From Avena insularis (Eukaryota > Streptophyta > Magnoliopsida > Poales > Poaceae): a stretch of DNA of 64,000 nt. The translations under genes and the position numbers were made by a program. The notes under the pieces are model-generated. The model had not been told where the DNA came from. It ran no database searches and saw only the letters and a program-made list of their open reading frames with translations. Positions 36,734 to 49,370 of this stretch are shown here, piece by piece. Within the stretch, counting starts at the first letter, position 1; each line of letters begins with the position of its first letter. The stretch lies in NCBI GenBank assembly GCA_023614405.1, contig JAJUPC010000231.1:434001-498000 (forward strand). The letters are read 5' to 3'.

Positions 36734-39418
36734 TGATACGTCATAAACGTATCTATAATTTTTTATGTTCCATGCTTGTTTAGTATTAACTTTGCTTTTC
36801 TTTTTCTACACTTTGAGGTATTTTTATATGATTTCTGGGACTAACCTATTAACAAGATGGCACAGTACCAGTTGCCTGTTTTCTTCTGTTTTTGGTTCCA
36901 GAAAATCCAAAAAATAAATATTCTCAGAATTGGACGGGACAAAAGCCAAAGTCAATATTTTAACGAGGGGAACAAGGAGCCATAAGACGAGACGGAGGAG
37001 GGACTCGAGGGGGCCACACCCCCTGGCCGCGCAGCCAGGCCTGGCCCACGCCTGGGTGGTGCATCCGCCTCGGCCTCCCCCTTCGCCTATAAGAAGCCCC
37101 TGATACCTAAACCCTAAGTACCCGATCAATCTTCCACGAAACAGTACGTAGCCACCGCCAACATCGTCCCTAGATCGGGGGGATCTGAAGCTGTTCTCGG
37201 CACCCTGCCGGATAGGAGAGATCATCCCGAACGCTTTCTTCATCACCATCCCAGCCTTCGGTATGATGCGTGTGTAGTTCCACCATGGATGATGGGTCCA
37301 TACAGTAGCTAGATTGTTGTATCTCCTCATTTGTGCTATCATGTTAGATCTTGTGAGCTCCGTTCATGATCAAGATCATCTATTTGCAATCATACATGTT
37401 GTGTTTGCGGGGATCCGATGGATATTGAGATTACTATGTCAGATTGATTAATAGTTCTATCTTATTGATTCTACCATGTCTATGTTGTTTGAGATCTTGC
37501 ATGCTGTCCGTTTCTAGTAGCTATCTTGGCCAAGTAGATGCTATTGACTCCAATAGGGAGTATTTATGCTCGATAGTGGGTTCATCCCTCTATTGAATCT
37601 GGGGAAGTGACAGAAATCTCTAAGGTTGTAGATGTGTTGTTGCTACTAGGGAGAAAACAATGATCTTTTGTTCATGGAACAATTTTATTGTTTACCTTAC
37701 ACACTTTGCTTAAAGCAGTAATTTGTTGCTTGCAACTTAATACTGGAGGGGGTTCAGATGATAACCTACAGGTGGATTACTACTCATAGATGCAGTTGGA
37801 TGGCGATCAATGTATATTGTTGAATTGCCCAATCAAGTCTCATAGGATCATGAATGACTAGTATTGCATTGTTGTGCCTTGCTTTGTCCTGTCAATTGCC
37901 CACTGTAACTTATTTACCCAGCATATTATGTTATCTATCTTAAGGAGAACACCTCTAGTGAACTATGGACCCCGGTCCAATCTTTACCATTGATACCTCT
38001 TCGATTGTTACTGTTTACTTTCTGCAAACTACCATTACCTTCCACACCATACGTTTAACCCTTTGTTTTCAGCAAACCAGTGATATTGAAAACCTCACTA
38101 TAAGTTGCGGCAAAGTCTTGAGTTTGTGTTGTGCAGGATTCCAAGTTGCTAGCAACACCTTTGAGTTGTTTCCTTCCTCCTACTGGTTCGATAACCTTGG
38201 TTTCATCACTAAGGGAAAACTTATTGCTGTGCTCATCATACCTTCCTCTAGGGGTTTCCAAATAAAGCTCTACACTGATCTGTGCTCATCAAACCCTAAT
38301 ACTCGGGGGAGGGACCACATGAATATTCCGCCGCCTCTGTGGGGCAGAAACTACAGAGAGACAAAGAGCTCTCCGGCAGGCAGATTTCTGCCGGGGAAAT
38401 TCCTTCCCGGAGAGGGGAGTTCATCGCCATCAACACCGTCATCAAGCTAGACTTCATCAGGATCATCATCATCCTCATCACCATCTCCACCAGCACCATT
38501 ATCACCACTCCATGCCGCTATAACAATTGGGTTGAATATTGCATAGTTCTTAGGGGAAACTTTCCCGGTGTTGATTACTTTTGTAGTTGATGCTATTGAG
38601 TGGAACAATTGAATTATTGTCTATGTCCAGATTGTTGTTCATCATTATATCATCTCTGATCTTGATCCATATGATGTCTCGTGAGTAGTTCATTCAGTTC
38701 TTGAGGACATGGGAGAAGTCATGTTGTTAGTAGTGGAATTGTGTTGAAATAATAATCAATGGTTTGATATTTAAGTTGTATTGCTATTCTTCTAGTGGTG
38801 TCATGTGAACATCGACTACATGATACTTCACCATTTATGGGCCTAGGGGGAATGCATTGTGTATTTGACTACTAATTGTGGGGTTGCCGGAGTGAAAAAC
38901 ATGAACCCCCATTAGGAAACCTTTGCACAAGGGAGTGTAGGATCTCAGAGTTTAATGTTGTGGTTAGGTTTTTATCTTAATTACTTTCTTGTAGTTGCGG
39001 ATGCTTGCAACGGGTTTAATCACAAGTATGTATTAGTCCAAGTAAGGTCAGTACATTAGCATGGGTTCACCCACAGAACACTTATCCAACCAAAGAAGAT
39101 TAATCAACTATATGAAGCGAAAGCACTCGACAGTATTCCCATGTGTCCTCGAGAACGTTTGGTCCTCATAAGTTATACAACCGGATTGTCCTTGGCTGAA
39201 GAAAGGATTGGGCCACTTGCTGCAATTTTTATTGTTGTCTTTATTTTCTTGCACTTTATTTCTTTGTATTATCAAAAACCCCTAAAAATCCATTTGCTAA
39301 GTATTTACAGAGAATTCCTGATCCAAACCACTAGTCAACACCTTTTGCTCCTCGTTGGGATCGACACTCCTATTTATCGAAAGTACTATGATACACCCCC
39401 TATACTTGTGGGTCATCA
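36734..39418 (+). mobile_element. Family S LTR, unit 2 (2685 bp)
   Basis: TGATACGTCATAAACG to GTGGGTCATCA, TATA at 37087-37093. It is collinear with the unit 1 LTR and includes a short extra segment near 38727-38743 that unit 1 lacks. Confidence 0.88.
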
Positions 39419-40213
39419 CGCTGACGCTGCTGAAGAAGGTGCCCCTCACAGCGAAGCAACTGAGTTAGATGTGTCCACTTTGGCCGCATAAATGACTCGG
39501 CTGAGCTTGATGATGCGCCTAGCTCTAAGCCTATTGATGAAGCCCCTCCAAGTCCAGCTGCCTCTTAGGCTGGATAAAAAACACTTAAGTTTCATGAGAT
39601 CCCCGATATGTCGGGTGCAGATGTAACAAATACTGTAGTTCTTTTGGTTGTGTGCCTTTTGTGAAGGCAAAAACTTATATTTTGGCTGAAATGTGAATCA
39701 CTCAGGGTCAAGTCCCCGAGTTACATTTGTCGTTTTCCTTATCCCTTGACTTTGGCTCTTGTATACCTTTTTTGGCAGTCGACATTAGAGTCTCAAAATT
39801 ATAAGGATTAAGTTAGCGGGTATGAAACTAGGCAACTTGACCTAGAGTCATTCGACATATAGGCCGACATATCCTGCAATGGGTTAATTACGAATATACA
39901 TAAGGTCGGCTCGCATCTTTTCCTTTGCTTATCCGTTGTTCATGTTTACCCGTCCTTGGGCTTTTTTTCTTGCTTGCCATCAAGCCGTGTTTTCGGACAA
40001 TAGCAAAGTCGAAGAGGTGACTTTAGATGAGTATTCACTACTATTTGGAGATAAGTTTAGGCGACAGCGCCAGCCGACATAAGCATAAGAAGCAGTAAGC
40101 ATGAGGGGGAGTCCCCGAGTCAATTTTTCAAGTCATACCATTTTTACTATTAGCACATAACCGGCATAAGTGTTCGACATATGAGATTCTGAGAGATACA
40201 TACATTGCTTTCC
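39419..40213 (+). pseudogene. Family T 3' interior with accessory frame end, unit 2
   Basis: Collinear with 29787-30579. The first bases after the LTR (CGCTGACGCTGCTGAAG) differ from unit 1 (CTGAGGTCTTTGAAG). The acidic accessory frame ends early here because one base is missing in TTGGCCGCATAAATG. Confidence 0.5.
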
Positions 40214-40466
40214 CTAGGTATAGAAAGGACAAAGCAATGCCACATTCCACGGCCTTTTGGTTTCATCACCTAACCTGTCGTCCTTGTCATTTTGTGCCTC
40301 GCGGGCATCTATCAGATAATATGAATCATTGTGCAATACTTTGCTTACAATGATAGGACCTTCCCATGGGGGTGATAACTTGTGCATCCTATTTGTGCGT
40401 TACACTAGTCTAAGAACCAAATCCCCTTCTCAGAATACACGAGGGTGAATTTCTAGATGTGATTGG
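40214..40466 (-). pseudogene. Family T integrase C-terminus, unit 2
   Basis: Same minus-strand integrase end as unit 1, with its stop at 40214-40216 and the same truncation at the unit junction. Confidence 0.82.
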
Positions 40467-42890
40467 AATCATCACATACACACATGCATTCATATGATGT
40501 TAATTAACAAAAGTTTTTGTTAACCCTAATTTTGGTGATTGGAATTTGATAATCATTGTTCAATATTTTTGGGATGTTACACCTTTTTTCTTCGTGTGCC
40601 TTGTAGCTTCGCCCCTGATGACGACAGTACGTGTCCGACGGCGATAGCATCTTCGGCGAGCAATCAGCGTTGACCCCGTGCGCCCCTTCGCGAGCTAAGG
40701 CTACCTTGAGCATCACTACGACCCTGCGAACCTGGTGAGCCTCTCCTTTCCCTCCCTTGCATCATGTATTCGCCGAAACGTCACTTCCCGAAAGGCCACA
40801 CATGCCGCCAAAGACTGGCCAGTTTTTGGCCAAAGCATTTTTGTCTATTGGATCTACATCGTAGAGATAGGATAGAATCATTAAATGAAGCGGTATCTTG
40901 TGTTCTGCACCAGGCGATTCTAATTAGATCCTGCAGCCTGTATAAATCGATCCAACCGAAGCGGTACCAACCAAAAGGAAACAGACACGTGGCCAGACTC
41001 TATTTTTAAAAACAGAATTTGATCTATTAGATGATTGCTTTTGTAAAATTCATAACTTTCGATCTGTAAGTCCAAAATTTACAAATTTATATTAATGGAT
41101 TCAAAAAATGTAAAATTTGCAAATATGGCCTTAGTGTAGTATTTTGATTCAGAAAAATTAGGTGTTTTTGCAGAAACATTTATAGGACTATTTTGGATAT
41201 AAAAATTGTTTTAAAAATGATTTTGAGTGAAACATTTTGCAAATGTATTTGATTTGAACACTCTGACCATAAACACTGACTCTTGGATTTAAAAATATAA
41301 TTTATTAACACTATAAAATTATTGCTTTGAATAAAAGCATTTCTATTAAAACAAAAATGATTTAAAAGGGCCATTTTCACTAACTTGGTTTCAAATGTTT
41401 TGCCACCTTTATAAATGACCAGTAGGTGTTTTGAAATGTTTAGATCTTTGTTAGAAAACACTTTTAAAATAAAACAACCTCTTGCATGCTTGCATGCACT
41501 TCCTTGTTTTTATTATTTTATGTGGTGAATTGTTTGAATGCTAGTTTTGAATGTGTGCCTTGCTTTATTGAATTGTAGTGAACTTTGAAGAGTGTGACAA
41601 TTTTAAGATCAAGGAGTGTACCTAGTTTCTCTACCAAAAATGCAAGTGATACTTTGGTCATCAAAAGTCCTATCTTTTCAATATTGCATTAGTGATATTT
41701 TTGTAGATGCATGATAGGACTATATTTTGTATATTGCTATACTATAGTAGATCCTATAGAATATATCTTGGTAGGAATCCTCCTTAGTCAAGAGACAAGT
41801 TTTGCTAGTATGCTTAGCCTATCTAAAAGATTTCAAGGATGAAATATTTATACCATGATATTATGCAAAGTCAAATGACTATGTTTTTGATTAATAAAAC
41901 AACTAAGTGAATGAAACACCTGGGTGAAATGGTAATTGCTTGGACGGATTTTTGTTGAGTGGTTACACAAGGCCCATTTCTATGGTTCACCTTGTGTATC
42001 CCTCTTGTGGATGGCCACCCAGGAACAAAGAGATTTGAGATATTTTGTGTTGAGAAGCTTCTAGTGCAACCACATGGCATATGGGCTCTGCCTTGATCAT
42101 ATAGGTTGCAATAACTTAGCGAGATGGACAGAAGGTGGTAGTGATGATAGGATGGAATGCGTCCATTTGGTCTAAGGGAAGGCTTCTAAAAGATCTCGTC
42201 TCGATGCATGTCGAGTCTTGTGGGGAAAGTGCACCACCTCTCAAGAGAGTAAAACCTAAGTACTTAGTCGTGTCCCTAGAAATGGACAATTTGAGCATCA
42301 AAGGCATTGAAGCAATCAAGGATCTCCTCATCCCAATTTCTCTAAGTTAAAACTTGTTGGGTCAACAAGGGAAGCACCTGGTGTGTAACAAGTGTTCCAT
42401 CGTATGATGAAATGATCTGAAAAGAGAAAAACTATTTTCAAAGGATAGGGAAACTTGTTTTATGCAAAGGCAAGCGAAAACTCCACTTAGCCAAATATTC
42501 ATGTAGATGATAGATTCTCCATGTCAATATAAAATCACTTGCCAATACAATTCAAATGTATTGACCCTTGTGGATGTAACTTATTATGTTGTAGATTTGT
42601 TTAATGTTAGTGAAGTTTGTTGAGTAGGGATTACAAGTCTACAACCAACATGATTGCATGTGGCACTTGAATATGAAGGACTCCATGCTATATAGTTATA
42701 TCTGCTGCATTGTATTGAGATAGCCATATGATCCATGTAAGATGTAATGAGTAATTTTATTCCTGGTTATAAGTTGTAATATGAACTTTGTTTCTTGATA
42801 TTACATCTTAAACTGTGGATGCTAGCTATTCGATCCAGGGACTAGCATTGTAACACAGGATCTCTACCTTATCAGGTTGGGACCTCTACA
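40467..42890 (+). mobile_element. Unit 3 start: B LTR tip and A-family LTR with true 3' end
   Basis: 40467-40581 is the B LTR tip on the minus strand. 40582-42890 is the A-family LTR. Unlike units 1 and 2 it keeps its real 3' end: after CATATGATC (about 42733) it continues for ~155 bases, with TTGATATTACATCTTAAACT and the terminus GGGACCTCTACA at 42890. No primer site follows; S gag coding does, so this is a truncated or solo LTR inserted in the S element. Confidence 0.85.
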
Positions 42891-42926
42891 CTATTGATGA
42901 AAATGTTAGATTGTTAGCTGAACTAC
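42891..42926 (+). pseudogene. Family S gag fragment left of the CACTA element
   Basis: 36 bases that, after removing the CACTA element and one TAC copy, read straight into the S gag at 59450 with no frame break. This proves the CACTA element inserted in S gag and that the A-family LTR lies just upstream. TAC at 42924-42926 is the left target copy. Confidence 0.85.
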
Positions 42927-43070
42927 CAGTAGAAAATGCCCCATTGGTCCCGGTTGGTAAGGGGCATTAGTCCCGGTTACCCCACCGGGACGGGGAAATC
43001 GGGACTAAAGCCCCAACCTTTAGTCCCGGTTGCCCCACCAACCGGGACAAATGGGGGTGCACGTGGCGGC
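42927..43070. repeat. Left subterminal repeat block of the CACTA element
   Basis: At least five GTCCCGGTT or AACCGGGAC copies in alternating orientation within 42950-43050, following the damaged terminus. Such subterminal repeats bind the element-encoded protein in characterised CACTA elements; that role is inferred here. Confidence 0.85.
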
Positions 43071-43600
43071 GTCAGAGGGCGAGGGGGGGTGGAGCAACTA
43101 TCCCGGTTCGTAATACTAATCGACAATAACCTTCTCATGGCGGAGATCTGGCACATTTCTCTGTGGCGACAGAGAATTCATTTTGGCAACTTTTGTTGCC
43201 GCGGCAGCATTTTCGCCACTTTTTGTGCTGCGGCAGAGAATTCATTTAGGTTATTTTATTGTTTATTTAGTGTTTTGCACTCATCAATGAAGGAACCATT
43301 ATATTACACAAGATCATCATGACAATATTACATTTGATACACGGATCGAGTTCATGCACTACATACAAAAGTTGCTCTTTTTACAATCCCTATTGTCTAT
43401 AGACAGCCGAATAGTATTCCCCTTTTGGGTTTAGGACTTCTGCATCCAAGAATCCCGCCAATTCCTCCTAAATTGCTCGTACGCGATCCTTTGGCAGAAT
43501 ACCATCCCATAGACATTCGATCTGATTTAAAAAAGGAGTCAGCCTATATTAATGAAACTAAACACAATTTGATTGTAATTAAAAACTATAGAAATTGTTT
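43071..43600. other. CACTA 3' flank beyond the second gene
   Basis: A mixed stretch containing repeated GCGGCAG and AGAGAATTCATTT motifs (about 43160-43255). It probably includes the transcript end of the En/Spm-Ulp1 gene. No supported gene. Confidence 0.5.
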
Positions 43601-43619
43601 ACGTACGTGGAGTTGCTCT

Positions 43620-46600
43620 AAATTTCTTCCCTTCTCATTGCATGTCTGTCGGATGAACTCGCAAACATAGTATCCACATAGATTGTTACATGGTCCCTGT
43701 GTCAGGCACTTTACAAGAACATAGTTCAATCAAAATAATAATCAAGCATGATAATAATTGTATCAAAACTAGAATCAAAGAGATGCGCGGATATAGCTAG
43801 TGGTGCTTACATCTAGTGCTTGAAATGGAAGCTCCGATTTCCAAACACCCCTAGCCTTGTTGGTGAACCGTTTCCAAGCGCTGCCCGGCGAAGAAAACAA
43901 ATAAAATAAGTTATTAATTACTTGATATCATAAAATTCACGAACGTTGCCGATATAGTGTTGTAATGATTAGAATTACCGCTGGAGAAGCATCTGCATGT
44001 CCTTCCACTGCTCAAGGGGTTTATGTTTCGAGTCCATGACTAGTACACGCCTTTGTCAAGTTGAATGATTAAGAATATAGTGGAAGCTAATGCATAACTA
44101 ATCAATTATATACTTAACATCGAGTAAGCGAAATAGAAAGTGTATACAAGACAATAACACTCACTCGGTTGTAAGGAAAAAGTATTTCCTTCCGGTTTCT
44201 TGAAACCTTAACGCGTGTACTATATTATCCTCCGTATCCTGGGGGTTTGTTTTGAGATTAGCTTGATGAACCCAATATGGGTCAATGAGGCCAATGTCAT
44301 AGATTTGTCCTCTGCTGCATTCGAGAATCTTCATTCTGCATATTACAAGATGATTATATACATGCAATAAACAAGGTGAGATAGCTAGAGACTAAATTAA
44401 TTACTGAATTAGTACTTACAGACAATAGGCACTGATGATCGATTTGTCCAAGGCATCTTGATTGAATAATTGAAATAGTTCATCAAATTCAATGGATATC
44501 ATGTCATCTATATCTTTCCCATAATGCTATTTTGTAACCTTCAGCACTATCCAGTTAGCCCCGGCCTTTGTGGCATGAATGTACCAGTTATGCAATCTTC
44601 GCATTTTGTTGGAAGATTATTTACCTCCTCAGTTTGACGAGAGGTTTGCCGTCTGGTATTTGTATGCTACTTCATTGACGGGAAGTACTCTAACTCGATA
44701 AGTATCGGGCAATAGTCATACCTTGAGCAGCGGCTTCTCCAGATATGCAACTACCTCTGGATCATACTGCTCTTCGTCCCCATATTTGCTCGACCTCACA
44801 TTGGTTTGGGAAATCACCTTGAGAGGGGCGCAAGACTTTTTTGCTTGTTCTCCGAGCTGGGCAACAGATTTCTCGCTTGCATCAAGATCTTGCTTCGAGG
44901 CTTGTTGTGCCGCATGTGACTTGAGAATAGAACGCTCATAGTCTGATGACAGCTTTGGCTCGGGTTGATGAAGAGTCTTTAGCATTTTCAACACTCTAGC
45001 TTTTTCTTATTTGGTGCTGGGGAACTCTGGCTCTTTCGGCCGCCTCAGCTTAGCGAAAAACGCTGTCGTTTCCGCATCAACGATCGCGACAGTCTCCTCT
45101 TCAGTACAGTCATAAGCTCTCTTAGGAGGAACCTTTGGTACTTTTGGAAGAGGCTCTTGTTTACGTTGTGGCGATTGCTTACCACGACGCAGAGTAGCGG
45201 TACGCTTACGCTTTTTATCCTGAGGCACCGGCGATGGCTCCCGCGGCGATGGCTACGCCGGACACGGGTGAGGCGACGGAGCCGGGTGAGGCGACGAAGA
45301 TAGCTACCGCAGCGGCGACGACCTAGATGGAGACGGGTGAGGTGGTGGCGAAGATGGCCTTGGCGTGTGATTTCGAAGAACGATACATTCCTTTGGCCAT
45401 AGAATGGTGACGTTTTTTGCGTCTCCCAGTTCAGTCACATCCCCTTCACCCGCAGGGTAGTCAAGCTTCAAAACTTCAAAGGTGGGCATGATTTCATCCA
45501 CCCCGACAACAGCGTAGCCCTCTGGAACCGGACGACAGTGGTAAGTTGGTGTGGGTCCAATTGGTAAGGCATAGCCGACCGCCACCTTCATTGATATATT
45601 CACAACTTTGACATGTAGCTCGCAGTGTGTCATCTCTGTGATATCATCCACTGGGTAGCCAACAGGAGCCATCGTCGGTGCACCATTGGCATCGCCATTG
45701 TCATCAATCGGGACCTCGGTGGAAGCCACACTGCTTTTTCGATTATTTGATAGGCCGGTAGCATGGAATGCAGTGTGCCGCTGAGATGGGCCGGTAGTAC
45801 TTTGCTCTTTAAGTGTGTTAATTTCATCTTGTCTTTGCTTTATTCGTTCTTCAATTATACGCATTCACTCTTTCTGAATATCTGCTTCAACTTCCGCCCT
45901 GTCCTTTCTCCTCTGACAGCTTCTATCAGGATATTTCTTCCTCTCTTCGGGAAACCCAGTCCTCGATGGTTTGGAGCCGCTTGTGCCTCGTGTTCGTCCA
46001 TCATGTTCCTTATTTCCAAGGGCGAGTGTGAGCTCATCATTCTCTCTATCGGGAATGAAGTCCCCATCTTTAACAGCCTTTACTGCTTTTCTCATCTTCT
46101 CGATTGGCAAGGGGTCTTCTTTATGTCATATGTTATATATACACATCACTTTCGAGTCCAGCGTGCCCCCATGCCCGTAAAACCAATTCCTTGCACGTTC
46201 TACCCAATCGTCTGTCTCTGGGGTGATCTTTTTAGCACGCAGTTCATTCTCAAGTTTCTCCTACTTAGGAATGCCAGCCCTGTAGCCACCTTGCCCCATA
46301 GTATGGTGATACTTCTTGTTAGCAGCATTCATCTTATTCGTTGTAGACATTTTCTTAGCTTTTTCTGATGTCTTGTATTTCACAAACTCATCCCAGAATG
46401 GTTTTATCTTCTCAAACTGAATATTCTTGAAATCGGGAGTCTTCTCTTTCACGACATAGTCAAGGTGCAATCTTTTCTTCCAGTTGGTGAAACACTGGGC
46501 CATCTTATTCAAAGCCCACTCCTTAACCTTAGCCTCCATGGCTCTCCCATGTTCTAAGGCATGCTCAACTGGATCCTCCGCATTTGGATCCAGCTCTATC

Positions 46601-47195
46601 TTCGGTATTTTGAAATTAACCATGAGCCTCTTCCATAGTAAATCTTTGGCGTGGTTAGGGACAAATAAACATGTTCCCTCTTCTTCCGCATCAGCAGGCC
46701 TATTCCAATTTCGAATGGTGACCAGGATTAAGTCCCTAATGATTAATCCGCATTGTGCCACAAATTTGTTTGCGACTACTTCGGGAGCCGTCGGTTTGCC
46801 GTCTTCAGGGACATCTTCGATCCTGAACCTCTCATGGTCTCCCAACTTTTTGGTTGGGCCTCGGTTGCTCTTTTCAGTAGATTTCTTCGATCTAGAGGGC
46901 TAAAAGAAGAAATATCATTGTTACTATTTCTATGTAGATAGCAGATGATTCATTAATGAATTAATTATATTAAATGCACCTCGCCAGAGCGGTCGTCTTC
47001 TCGATTACACGAGGCGTCGCCTTCTCCCTCGCGGAACGCAACACCTTCAACCTCAAACAAGTCGTCTATTCCGGCAAAAAGAGGATCACCCTCACCGGAG
47101 TTGTTTAGAAACGTCGATACATCTAAATTTTCTTCCCCGCGGATCACACCTTGGATCAACTCTTCCTTTTCTTCGTCTCTGTCGTGTGGGTCCAT
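43620..47195 (-). pseudogene. CACTA second gene: En/Spm-type protein fused to Ulp1-like protease
   Basis: Starts at the ATG at 47195 (MDPHDRDEE). A clean 80-base intron (46900-46979, GT-AG) leads to exon 2 with a plant En/Spm-type region ending YHHTMGQGGYRAGIPK. Next comes a stretch with DRENDELTLALGNKEH, a second conserved block with VGYALPIGPTPTYHC (45864-45304), a basic linker (45228-45007), and a C-terminal Ulp1-like cysteine protease: FDELFQLFNQDALDKS (about 44470), GQIYDIGLIDP (about 44290), and NNLCGYYVCEFIR (about 43680), where the Cys before GYY is the expected catalytic residue. Stops interrupt the frame at 46261-46263, 45865-45867 and near 44530; the exon structure towards the end is partly inferred. 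In other CACTA elements the En/Spm-like protein binds subterminal repeats; the role of the protease is unknown. Confidence 0.82.
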
Positions 47196-49090
47196 ATTTT
47201 CTGCATAGGTGGAAAAACGGATAAGTCAAAACGGATAAACCCTAATTCAGAGAAACCCTAATATATACATACACAGTAATAAAAATATATAAATACACAC
47301 TATATATACATACACAATATATACATACACACTAAAAGGGAAGGGGCTGCTGGAGCGCGTGGCGATGGATGGAGACGGAGGCTCTGTGGCGGTCAGGGAG
47401 GAGGGATAGGCCGAATGATCAAACAATGATCATGATATGACAAGTTGAATTGCATTGAAATGAAACCCTAAAACTTGCTCGGCAATTTAAACGGGGTTCC
47501 GAGGGTTGAAAACCCTAACTCGGGAAACTCCGAAAACACATGAGAGGAGTTGATTTAGTTCTCTAATTAAACTTGTCATTAAAGTTGATTAGCAATGCAT
47601 GATTATAGCTTAAAAACGTAGAACTCATTTTTCTGAACATTTTGATATATTATTTTATTTTTCTGACATATAAATAATAAGATATGAATTTTACAATATT
47701 TAATCATTTTCTGGAATTATAAAACAATTTATTACATCAGGCTGACGTCATAAACAACCCAGGGCTTTTGTTACCACGACTGAACCTACCCATAGAGACT
47801 GACTGGTGGGGCCGGAGCCACATCAGCAGCCCCACACGCAAAGTGGGGGGGGGGGGTCAGGGCGTTTCTCACCGGGGCTGGATCTAGCCAGAGGGGCTGA
47901 CTGGTGGGACCTGGCCACGCAAGCAAGCCACGTGGACCTCACCGGAGCACGGCCAGACGGCGGTGGCTGGCGGCGCTAGGGGGCGAACGGAGACGCATGG
48001 GTAGGCCTAATCGAATCAGGGCGTCACCACGAACCTAACTAGGGTGGCGCCGCTAGGTAGAGGTCGCCGGAGCAGCCGCACGACGACGGCCGACGGCGAC
48101 GCATGCAGATGATTGCGACGGCATCGTGTATTGAATTGAAACCCTAAAGCATGCTCAAGCTGGGATGATGATATTACAAGTTAATTTGCATTGAATTGAA
48201 ACCCTAAAGCATGCTCGACAAATTAATCGGGGTTCCGGGGGGTGAAAACCCTAACTCGGCGAAACTCTGGAATCACCTATGAGGGTTACTATGTTCTTCT
48301 AATTAAACTTGTCTTGAAAGTTGTTGAACAATGCATGATGATAGCTTAGATAGCTAGGTTTCATTTTTCTGAACATTTTGATATATTATTTGTATTTTTC
48401 TGACTTATAGATTAAAGTTTATTAAATTTTCAATATTCAAAACAATTTATGAAAATAAATAAGTCTGGAATTATTTTTTACACCTAGGCAAACTATACAC
48501 ACAGCAACTGACAGATGGGCCCTGTGCCACATAGGCAGCCACGTGAGCAAAGTGGGACAGAGGGGGCCGTTGGGTGTTTTTCACCAGGGCAGGGGTTACA
48601 CACTGCCACTGACGGGTGGGCCTGGTCCACGCCACGCCAGCACCTGCCGCCATGCCAGCCAGCACCCTCCGCACCCTCCTTCAACACCTGCCGCCACACT
48701 TGCACCCTCCGCCGCCACTCCACGCCACCCGCCGGCCGAGTCCGGCCAGCAGCACCTTGCCCCGCCGCCGCACCCGCGCCGCACCACGCCACGCGCGAGA
48801 AATCCCGTCGGTGCCTGCCGGCGGCGGCAGGGGGAGAGGAAGGAGGGAACGGAGGCAGGCTGGAGAGGGGGACGCACCTTCCAAGCGGCGGCAGCCTTGG
48901 CGGCGGTGGCGCTGGCCGGGACGACGACAACGGCGGCCGTTGAGGTGGCAGACGCGCTCTTGGCCGGGGGCAGCAACGACGAGCGCTCAAGGACGGAGGC
49001 GACAGCGGGCAGCCTGACGGCGGGGCAGCGGCGTCTCCTTGTGTTGTGTGCGGGCGCAGAGAATGGAGAAGGGAAGAAGAGGAACGGGTG
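47196..49090 (-). other. Leader and probable 5' intron region of the CACTA second gene
   Basis: No supported protein gene. It contains an AT/AC simple repeat (about 47267-47333), a 12-G run (47845-47856), a ~400-base direct duplication (47433-47870 and 48168-48560, imperfect), and a GC-rich block (48600-49060) with overlapping low-complexity frames on both strands. Its place between a TATA-like site near 49100 and the ATG at 47195 suggests a transcribed leader with an intron; this is inference. Confidence 0.45.
47433..48560 (+). repeat. Imperfect ~400-bp direct duplication, offset ~735 bp
   Basis: Copy 1 at about 47433-47870 and copy 2 at about 48168-48560 share GAAACCCTAAA, CGGGGTTCCG, GAAAACCCTAACTCGG, TCTAATTAAACTTGTC and CATTTTTCTGAACATTTTG in the same order, ending near CAAAGTGGG. 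Confidence 0.8.
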
Positions 49091-49097
49091 CGTCGTG

Positions 49098-49104
49098 TAT
49101 AAAG
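49098..49104 (-). promoter_or_regulatory. TATA-like site, candidate promoter of the CACTA second gene
   Basis: TATAAAG on the plus strand, CTTTATA on the minus strand, followed on the minus strand by a CT-rich leader. It lies just downstream (in gene direction) of a block of GTCCCGGTTGG palindromes. Direction is uncertain because the motif is better on the plus strand. Confidence 0.35.
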
Positions 49105-49115
49105 GGGAGGGAGAA

Positions 49116-49264
49116 TACGTCCCGGTTGGTGGCTCCAACCGGGACTAAAGGGTCATACGTCCCGGTTGGAGCCACCAACCGGGACGTATACTCCACTTTT
49201 TTAGCAGACCAAGGGTTAGCACGCGCAGGGGTCTTTAGTCCCGGTTGGTGGCTCCAACCGGGAC
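49116..49264. repeat. Internal cluster of three GTCCCGGTTGG palindromes
   Basis: Three 27-base near-palindromes (49119-49145, 49159-49185, 49238-49264), each GTCCCGGTTGG, a 5-base spacer and CCAACCGGGAC. The first two form a longer perfect inverted repeat of at least 30 bases per arm, including the flanking ATACGT or ACGTAT. Confidence 0.9.
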
Positions 49265-49370
49265 ATATGACCCTGTTTTCAAAAAAAATTCAAGAATTTT
49301 CTCTCTGTTCCCGCCTTATTTTTTATTTTGGGGTTTAAATTTGTAATGTTTTTTAAATGATAATTACTTT

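Larger units (their letters stand above)
30834..40466 (+). repeat. Composite tandem unit 2 (9.6 kb)
   Basis: Second head-to-tail copy. Its left junction joins T integrase sequence (TAGCTGTGATTGG) directly to the B LTR start (AATCATCACATAC), a join not found at unit 1's left edge, so it marks the duplication breakpoint. The internal order is identical to unit 1. Confidence 0.93.

Noticed and set aside
48493..49148. Six overlapping frames in a GC-rich block
   Set aside because: Composition-driven, contradictory strands, inside the CACTA leader region; no domain seen.
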